NCBI GenBank assembly: GCA_008711295.1
Contig: VUYV01000045.1
Span: forward strand, 4,147,147-4,211,146
Source of the DNA: Anarhynchus alexandrinus
Lineage: Eukaryota > Chordata > Aves > Charadriiformes > Charadriidae
Direction of reading: 5' to 3'
DNA: 64,000 nucleotides
The position numbers were made by a program, and so were the translations under genes. Below the pieces are notes generated by a model. The model was not told where the DNA came from. It was given only the letters and a program-made list of their open reading frames with translations, and did not search any database. Shown here one piece after another: positions 56,701 through 64,000 of this stretch (position 1 is the stretch's first letter; each line of letters opens with the position of its first letter).

Positions 56701-59700
56701 GATTTCAAGTACCCAGTGAAAAGCAAGGGATATGAGGAGCTTCCACTAGATGATGAAGTACCTCCTTGGTGCTTCCCACACAACACTTGTCCCTCGGTAG
56801 ATGTGCTATTTCATTGTAAATCAGTTATAGCCATAAAAGCAAAATGCCATTTGCTTTAATGTCAAAATGAAGTCCCATCGAGTTGCCTGCTGCTGGGCAG
56901 GAAAAGGAATTTTAGCCAAACTCATTGCATCTGCTTCTTACTGAACAATGTAATCAACAAAAAGAATATAAATAAAGAATATAAATACTGTCAACTATTG
57001 TTTTTCTAAGCCTCTTTTATCCAGCCTGAACCCACAAAACTCATCCAGGAGGATGCTTTATCCTTGTCCTCACTATGTCAAGCCCTTTGCTTCTTAGAAA
57101 TGCTCTTGATCAAAATGACTTGTCTCCTCTCTGAGCTGATCTCTACGCTGTGTATCCGTATACAGGAAATTTCTCAAAGTTCTGTCTGGGTATGTTTGGG
57201 TTTCCTTGAGACTTTCAGCTGTTTGTTAGCAAGACAACCATTTGTAAGGAAGCTTGATGTGACCTTTGGGTATATCAAAAACAGTTAGCAGAAGTAAGGA
57301 CATTAATTTTACCTTACAAAAGTGTTGGAAATACTGGAATTGAAGGACTGTCAACACGCTGGTGTCTGTATCTATTAAAGGGTTTGGAAACTTGATGAAA
57401 CTGCACAACGATCCCATAAAAACTGCTGCAGGGTTTAAGAAAGCTCTGCCGTGTGGATCTGAAGGAAATCAGCCCAGATAGATTGCTACAAGGAAGACTA
57501 GGAGATGACTCAGGGTATATGTGTGGATTCATTCATGTAAGGGAAACAGCTGCCACAAGGGGCTCTTGAAAGTAGCAGAAATAGGCGTTAGTAGAATTGG
57601 TAGCTCTACGAGCTAGGAAGAATAAAATGTGGAAATAAACACACTGTTAATAAGCAATTGTGAAAGTTGAACCACAGGGAAAAAAATATCAAGCTAAATG
57701 GTGGTGTTTCTGCTTGAGATCTCCAGGTCGAAAGGAAGAGCCTTTTGAGGGGGTGTATGCGCTAACTAAAAGCAGAAGTATTTTAGTCAGACTAAATAAA
57801 GGAAAATAAGGACCCAATTGCAAGACGGGAAAAGAATAAGCATCTAAAAGGGACCAAACATATCCAGAGTCATCTAAAGAGACAACGCCTCACTTTCTTG
57901 AGCAAGCAGCAACATTTAATTACAGCCAGCCACACTTTGCTCTTACCCACAGTTGTAAGGTTGGCCCTGTGGTGGCCCTGGATCACAGCCTCCCAGAAAC
58001 CCAGCAATGAGCATCCATCTCCCCTTGGCTAATAGCAGTGACCCTACTTCTACACAAGAAAACATGTAGACTGATTATTTCTCAAAAATATCAAGTCAAA
58101 TGGATTTTCTTACTTCTTATACTTCTCTTTTCTTCGTATAATATCTCTAAAAATAATCCCTGAAACCCCCTTACCTTAAGTGTTTTTGAAAAATAACAAA
58201 AAAACCCAAGAAACTCTCCAGTCAGTTATAAACAGATGACGGGAAAATCCTGCACTTGACTAATTGTAGTACTGCGGCTCAGCTTCGTCTTTGGGGATTT
58301 CTCAAAGTTCAACTTCTGCATGAGTGAGCTATGAGCCAAACTGAAAGCAAAAATCGGGCTCTGCTTGGAGCCCTGCTGAGCCAACCACAGGTGAGCCCGG
58401 TAAATCTGCGACTCCGCTTTTACTGATCTGCACCAAACAAAACAAACAGGTCTTTTTGGTGCTGGCTTGAAGAAGAATTTGAAAGGAGCCCGACTTCTTA
58501 AGAACAGCGGCTCAAAATCTATTTTTAGCAGGCTGCTGGGGGACTTTCTTGCTGAAAGTGGAAGAAGCGCAAGAAGTTGACTCACATTTCAAATAGTTGG
58601 TTTTCAGCTGAGGAAAACTTACTTTTTTTCAGTGAAAGCATTTTATATTCAGTGAAACTTTTCATGATGCAGAAGTCATTTCCAAAACAGTTTCAATCTT
58701 CCCTTCATTTTGCGAAGAGACAAATCTAATCTATTTTTCTTTAGCATTTTTACCACTTTGGCCCTGACAGGGGCTCACGATGGAGCTGGCAGTGGCCACA
58801 GCTGCCCCATGAGCACCCTGCTCACTAACCCTGCAAATGGGCACGTCACTGCCCCCATCCTCACCCTGGGGAAATCCACCCACATCCTAACTTCAGAGAG
58901 CCTACTCATGGCAGACTTCTCTAGGCTATTATGTTTAGGTTATGAAAAATATTTCGGAGGAAAGTGGTAGCAGGTTCTTTGTTTGACAAGGATTACCAGA
59001 TCCCTTTAAACTGATAACCTTCTCACACGGACCCCAGGTACCTGCTGTGTCCAGGCTATAACCTGCTCAGGCAGAAACCTGGTCCTTCTTTCACCGATGG
59101 TGCCCTGATTTGGTTGAGCCCCAGGCACTGTGCCATAATAAGCAAGGTTAATAATAATCATGCTAATGGCTAGATCAGAGTCAATCAAGCGTGCCCACCC
59201 TCGAACCCCAAACCCAGCCTCTCTATATGTAACATACTGACACAGTAACCTTTCCTTATCAAAACAGTCGATTGAATGTTTATCTAGCATTTAAGGTAGT
59301 TTTCAAATCAGCCGTCTGATGTTTCCTGATTTATATATGAAAGGCGCAAGCTTTCACTTCAGGAGAGTGACTCGCACAAAGCCTGTGCTCATCTTGAGGG
59401 AGTCATCGATGTCCACCGCTCTTCCACACTGGCATTCAGCGACGGGCAGCTCTCCTCCTCCAGCTCCACTCTTCTAGTTGGACTTCTCCATTCAGACCCT
59501 GCTAATACAGTCTCTGGTTCAGATGCTGTCTAATGAGCAGATCCTTCAAAACAAATGGAGGTGAGAGAGCCGGCAGCTCTGCTTATTTTAAAGAAACTTC
59601 AAAATGTAATCATTCCAGAGGATACCAAAGGCAGAAGGGGAATTTCCCTGGACAGGCTTGGTCTGGTGGGGGGTGCACAGCTACAGGGAAGTCCATGGCA

Positions 59701-61960
59701 CAGAAAAGGTTAGGTCCAACCTTTAAATGCATTTCATCTGCTTTGCAGATGATAAATGTTCCTCTAGACTCGTTGCTGGGTAAAGCACTTATTTGAAGGT
59801 CCCAGCTCTTGGTTTTTGCAAGCTTTGCAGCTAGAGAGAAATGAAGGAGGCTGGGCACACTGAGGGGAGCCGTGCTTCTTAAGCCCTTTACGCTCACAAA
59901 AATGCATCAGGATTCAGACTGTGTAGGCCATTATTCAGAAAATGCTGCCACTCTAAGCAGGTGGCAGCTGGACGTGTTGCAATCTAGTATGTAAATAGAG
60001 CTGGCTAGTGACTTTTAGCAAAGTATTTGCCCAGTGGACCAGGACAGCTCTTTTGTAGCAACAGAAGGAAAGGTTTTCTGAACCCTAGCAGACACAGAAT
60101 GGGTTATGAAGTACGATATCCCTGTTATCTGGTGTCTGTTTTTCAGTTGGTTTTTGGGGTTGTTGTTTTTTTTCCCCTGCAGTTGCTCTGTACGCATGCA
60201 TCTAAACCCTGTGTGGCTCATACATCTAGTAAAAATGATCATATCCTCCTCCTTCTGCGTCCCATCCAGATCATTGTGCTATGTATTTGGAAATGCACCA
60301 CAAATCAGACTAACTTTCCTTTTCCTGGCAGCACTGGAGGAAGGGATGTGGATGGTGCTCCAGGGCCCAAAGGATTTGCTTTTGTTCTTAGAAAGACCCT
60401 CTCCTCAGGTTAAATTATCATCCTAAGCTCTAAATCCTGGGGGAAGAAAAAATACCAGCTTTTCTGAAAGAGACTCTGCCATAGTCTTAAACTGCAAACA
60501 CCCCTGGACGGCTTTTCTCTTCACAGAAGCAAAACATTCAGCCTGCACCCAGGTCAGCCAGCCCACCGCACTTCATTGACTTTTCGCTTTCCTCCTACAT
60601 TCAAACAAGTTGGTGCTTCTTCATAAAGCCCACACTTCTTAAATTACTCAGGGGAGAACTTAATTTATCAGTCTGAAGGTCTGGGAAATAACAGAGGCTA
60701 CGCCTCCTGATTCAGCCTCAATTGCAATATTTGCCATACTAATGGACAAAGTGCATCTTGCGTTTCCCATCAATGCTATTCATTTCTGCTGAGAAGTGAC
60801 TTATCAGAGAGAGCTGACTGAAAAAGGACAGAAAGATCTAAACGTATTCCTATCTAATTTCTTCTCACAGTCAGTTCAGATGTAGTTTGGGGTAATTAAA
60901 AAACTTTCAGTTATTGTATTAGATTCACTTCCCATCAGAAATTCCCCTAGATGATACCTATAACCAGAATTCTTAAAATCGATTTGCAATGTCACTTTTG
61001 CGATACTATGATATGGGTTTGGGCTTTATTTTCTGCTGAGAAGCACAAGGAAAAGCAACAGTCTTTCCTGGTTCTTTGAGGTGTTTTTTTTCTTTGTTTT
61101 TTTTTTTTCTTTTTTTTTTTCCCCGGTAGAGCTACTGCCAATTGTAAATACTGTCTTTGTTTTTCTTGGCCTCTTCTTTGGTGACAGAGGAAGGTGAATG
61201 GGAATTCAGCTGATACTTAAAGGAGAAGAAAGGCTGTGCCTTTAATGGCAACATTTCCATCTACCTTATTTAGCAGATAGCATTAACAAAGTATAATTTT
61301 AAGGTGCCTTCAAGAAAAAAAAAGAGTCATTAAACCCAGAATTTTGAGTACAAGCCCACTCAAGCAATTTTCATCTTGCTTACCTTGCATGAAAAGACTA
61401 AAGCAAGAGCAGAACACATTAATTCACTTTGTTAGTCATTCTTTAACATGACTGCATACTGCTTTGCAGACAACAACCAAAATAAGGGTCCCTCTGGATA
61501 TGACTGAGAGAACTGAGTGATGCGAAAAGCATAGGCTCTGGCAGAGAGGAAGGCTCTTCTCCCTTCAAGGACAGCAAGCTAAGAGTCCTGCTGCCAGGAC
61601 TTAATGTAAGAAGGCAGCATATGTGTCACAGCTTGCATGGACTAGACAAACATTTGTTAATTGATTCTATTTTGGAGGGCAGAAGATGCTCCAGAAGAAT
61701 GCTCTGGATCCTTACTAGCAATCTTTTCTTTGAACACTGTGCTCTTCTGACCATGGGGACAGAAGCTGAAGTACTGGTAAATCTGAAATGATTATCAGTG
61801 TATCATCATTCCTACTTTTTTAAGGCAAACAGTTTCTGATGAAATAAGACCCTAAATCAGTCTTCTCCCGTACTCTTTTGTCAAGAATAAATAAAATTAA
61901 TAAACTAGGGGCTTGGAAGAAAAAGCTTACTATAAAAGCACGAGAATTGCATCTATTTCT
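50741..61960. other. Intergenic DNA, no gene recognised
   Basis: The longest open frames (52839-53351 plus, 170 codons; 53689-54207 plus, 172 codons) lie in locally GC-rich DNA and have no recognisable domain. Isolated splice-like pairs exist, for example around 52762-52805 and 60303-60379, but I could not chain them in phase with other exons. A poly-T tract lies at 61082-61122. No RNA gene or clear young repeat was seen. Confidence 0.45.
61082..61122 (+). repeat. Interrupted poly-T tract
   Basis: Runs of T broken by single C and G. It may be the tail of a retroposed sequence on the minus strand, but no body was recognised. Confidence 0.8.
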
Positions 61961-61964
61961 GAAC

Positions 61965-62057
61965 CAAGTAGCATCATTTGCCATTGGAGATAGAAACCTG
62001 GATTAGGCGGCTTGCAAACCTGATCTGACCTGCTAATTCCTACATTCCTATGTTTTA
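61965..62057 (+). mobile_element. Old CR1-type 3' end
   Basis: GCCATTGGAGATAGAAACCTGG, read with GGATTAGGC and GATCTGACCTGCTAATTC and ending in TTCCTATGTTTTATG, follows the layout of an old CR1 3' terminus. It is strongly diverged and 5'-truncated. Confidence 0.5.
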
Positions 62058-64000
62058 TGTACACTGTTTTTTCCCCAGTGAGATGGCTCAAGCTGAAAAT
62101 TCAGCTGTATTCAAGGCTTCCATGAGCTGCTGAGTATTTGGATACGGAGGTTAGCTGTGGTCTCCCGTAGGGGCTTCCCACCACCACGTCTTCACAGATC
62201 TTGGTTTCAATTGCAACTAGAAGCAGAAGTTCCAGAATAGCACAAGAAAGGATGTTCCCCAAATTGTTTCTAAAATCAGGAAGTAGAAGAAAGCTTGTAA
62301 GACCTCCAGAGCTAGTACAAATGCTAGCCTCATTCACAAGGTATGCCATTCTTGTTGAGTGCTTCTGCCACCCAGATTTTTGGGCTTCCCCATCCTTGGG
62401 CATGTTTTAAATGTAACGTAACGGGACTGTGCTTGTCTGTTCAGAGAACCACAAACCCTCAGGATCAACCCACAGTGCAGAAGCCTTCAGGCTGTTTGAA
62501 CGTGTGGCTTGGGGATTTGCTCTGTAGACACCTCAACACAATCAGCATGGAGAAAGGTCAGGGTTTAAGGGGACTCCCTTAACTGGGTGCTGTATGGCTC
62601 AGAACTATTATGGATGTGCATTCGAAATGCAGTCTGCAAATCTGCCCGGGATGTCTGTACTTTTTTTTTCCAAGCAAAAATGACAGAATTGTGTAGACAT
62701 ACAAATGCTGCCTATCTGCGTATATGGATGTATGTATATGTAACTATGCGTTTAGTGGGATGGATGCTGTTGTCTTTTCTTTATACAATCCATTTTTATA
62801 AGGAGACAAAGATAATGCTCAGATAGCTCTGATCCTCTGGCCAGCCTCCCCAAAATTCACATTTTTTTTGTTCCATCTGGAATTACCAGATGGAACAAAA
62901 ATAGCTTGCTTTGTGAAATGTGGTCACCCACTCCAAAAGCAGAATCCTACTTTATCACCATCAGCTCAGAGCAGTGGCCAGGAGGTTGTCTGTTACAGTG
63001 GCTGTGTACCCAGCATCGTCTGATAGCCCTGGAAGACTGTCACAAGGCTGGGAGCACCGTCTGCACCAATTTCAGCTCCTTCCCAGCACAAAGTACACAG
63101 GCTGAGGGCATGTGGTGTCTGGAGAACCAGTTAGAGCTCCTTGACCCTCCTCCTGGCACTGGGATCTGGCTGCAACAGCTTCCAGCTTAGAAAATATTTG
63201 CAAAAGGCACTTAGGCTGGTTAAGTTTCATACTATGGAAAGAAGATTTGTTTGACTGATCTCCTCAGCTCTGCTTTCAAGGGTGTCTCTCTCATGAGACC
63301 CCATGTTAAGACACCTCATACAGCAGAGACCAGAAGCTTGGAGAGGTCTGTGAACTGACTGGCAGTGGTCCCAGGGACCAGCCAGGATTTGAGGAGACCT
63401 GGAGAAGAATGCGGCCACTTTGGGCATGTCATTTTCTCACTTTGCAAAGCCTGTCTGCTCCATCTCTCTTTTGTCCTGGAGGTGGGGAGGATGGCAGAGG
63501 TGCTGCTGTGCTAACCTTGCAACCAACCAAGACCCTCATCTGAGGCGGGGCTGAGGTACCTCAGGAACATGGCAGGACAGAGTAAGGGCCCCAGTGACTT
63601 GGACTGATAAACACAAATGATGTTCAGCATATTTGAAATGCAGCTAACATGAGTGTCAGCAGTATAACACAGAAGAGTTATTTGTATTTGGGCTGATGGA
63701 TACAGATGTTCAAAAGTTCTCATGTGTCTTCTGGTTTCCGAAGGTCTGCAAAAGCTTGAAGTCATCTGTGAGAGGCTAAAACCCCCAAGTGAAAAATGTA
63801 TAAAAATAGCTTGAAGTCACCCAGAGGTGGTGTTGACAAATAATAATTTCTCAGGGCTCTGAGAGAAGAGATTTTGCCTCAGTTTGGGCTGGCTGAATGC
63901 TAGTTGATGAAGCATGAGTTTGACAACTGCAGGCTTTTCTCTGAGTTACCAGATAATCTGAAAACCTACATCTAGTTTTTTCAAATATACTGTGATTTAT
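62058..64000. other. Intergenic DNA, no gene recognised
   Basis: Apart from the hairpin at 62865-62901, I see no gene, RNA or clear repeat. Frames are all under 100 codons. Confidence 0.5.
62865..62901. repeat. Perfect inverted repeat, 16-bp arms, 5-bp loop
   Basis: TTTTTGTTCCATCTGG at 62865-62880 and CCAGATGGAACAAAAA at 62886-62901 are exact reverse complements around AATTA. Pairing stops at the next base on each side. The bare hairpin has no obvious mobile element around it. Confidence 0.95.

Noticed and set aside
59006..59290. 94-codon minus frame with a protein-like look
   Set aside because: No recognised domain, no splice sites and no conservation evidence available here; left unassigned.
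60303..60379. Splice-like exon with a GAPGPKGF-like reading
   Set aside because: A single isolated candidate that could not be joined in phase to any neighbour; the collagen-like look is only one triplet pair.
1..64000. CRISPR array, bacterial operon or phage system
   Set aside because: The window is vertebrate nuclear DNA; no regularly spaced repeats and no prokaryotic gene layout were found.

Overview
The window looks like bird nuclear DNA. Evidence: several CR1 LINE 3' ends, one of them young and still carrying the last codons of ORF2; an avian-type ERV-L provirus and a solo LTR of the same family; long, sparsely coding, AT-leaning intergenic DNA; and sharp CpG islands. The species cannot be fixed from sequence alone. 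Two minus-strand relics, a TAGAP/ARHGAP20-family RhoGAP gene and RSPH3, lie in the same order and orientation as human RSPH3 and TAGAP on 6q25.3, so this is the bird equivalent of that locus (chicken chromosome 3 by known synteny).

Layout. 1-9.4 kb: no gene recognised. 9.4-10.4 kb: CpG island with an NRF1 palindrome, CCAAT and TATA boxes, facing right. 10.7-13.5 kb: a possible small spliced gene encoding 56 residues. 13.5-20.6 kb: old CR1 pieces and intergenic DNA. 20.9-21.5 kb: two RSPH3 exons, with the exon between them and all flanking exons missing. 22.7-27.3 kb: TAGAP-like exons with a premature stop, a frameshift and no large last exon, interrupted by a CR1 and a solo LTR. 27.7-34.8 kb: a broken ERV-L provirus containing a 2.08-kb tandem duplication joined at a single N. 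37.1-50.5 kb: a CpG-island promoter and an eight-exon plus-strand gene whose exon phases all agree, giving a 197-residue, partly coiled-coil protein that I do not recognise. 50.5-64 kb: a MIR-type SINE, an old CR1 end, a perfect hairpin, and otherwise no gene seen.

The only intact-looking genes are the eight-exon gene and, less surely, the 56-residue one. The two named genes appear to be decaying, possibly because one deletion removed the 3' end of TAGAP and the 5' end of RSPH3. All homology statements rest on reading translated sequence against remembered family features; no database search was run.
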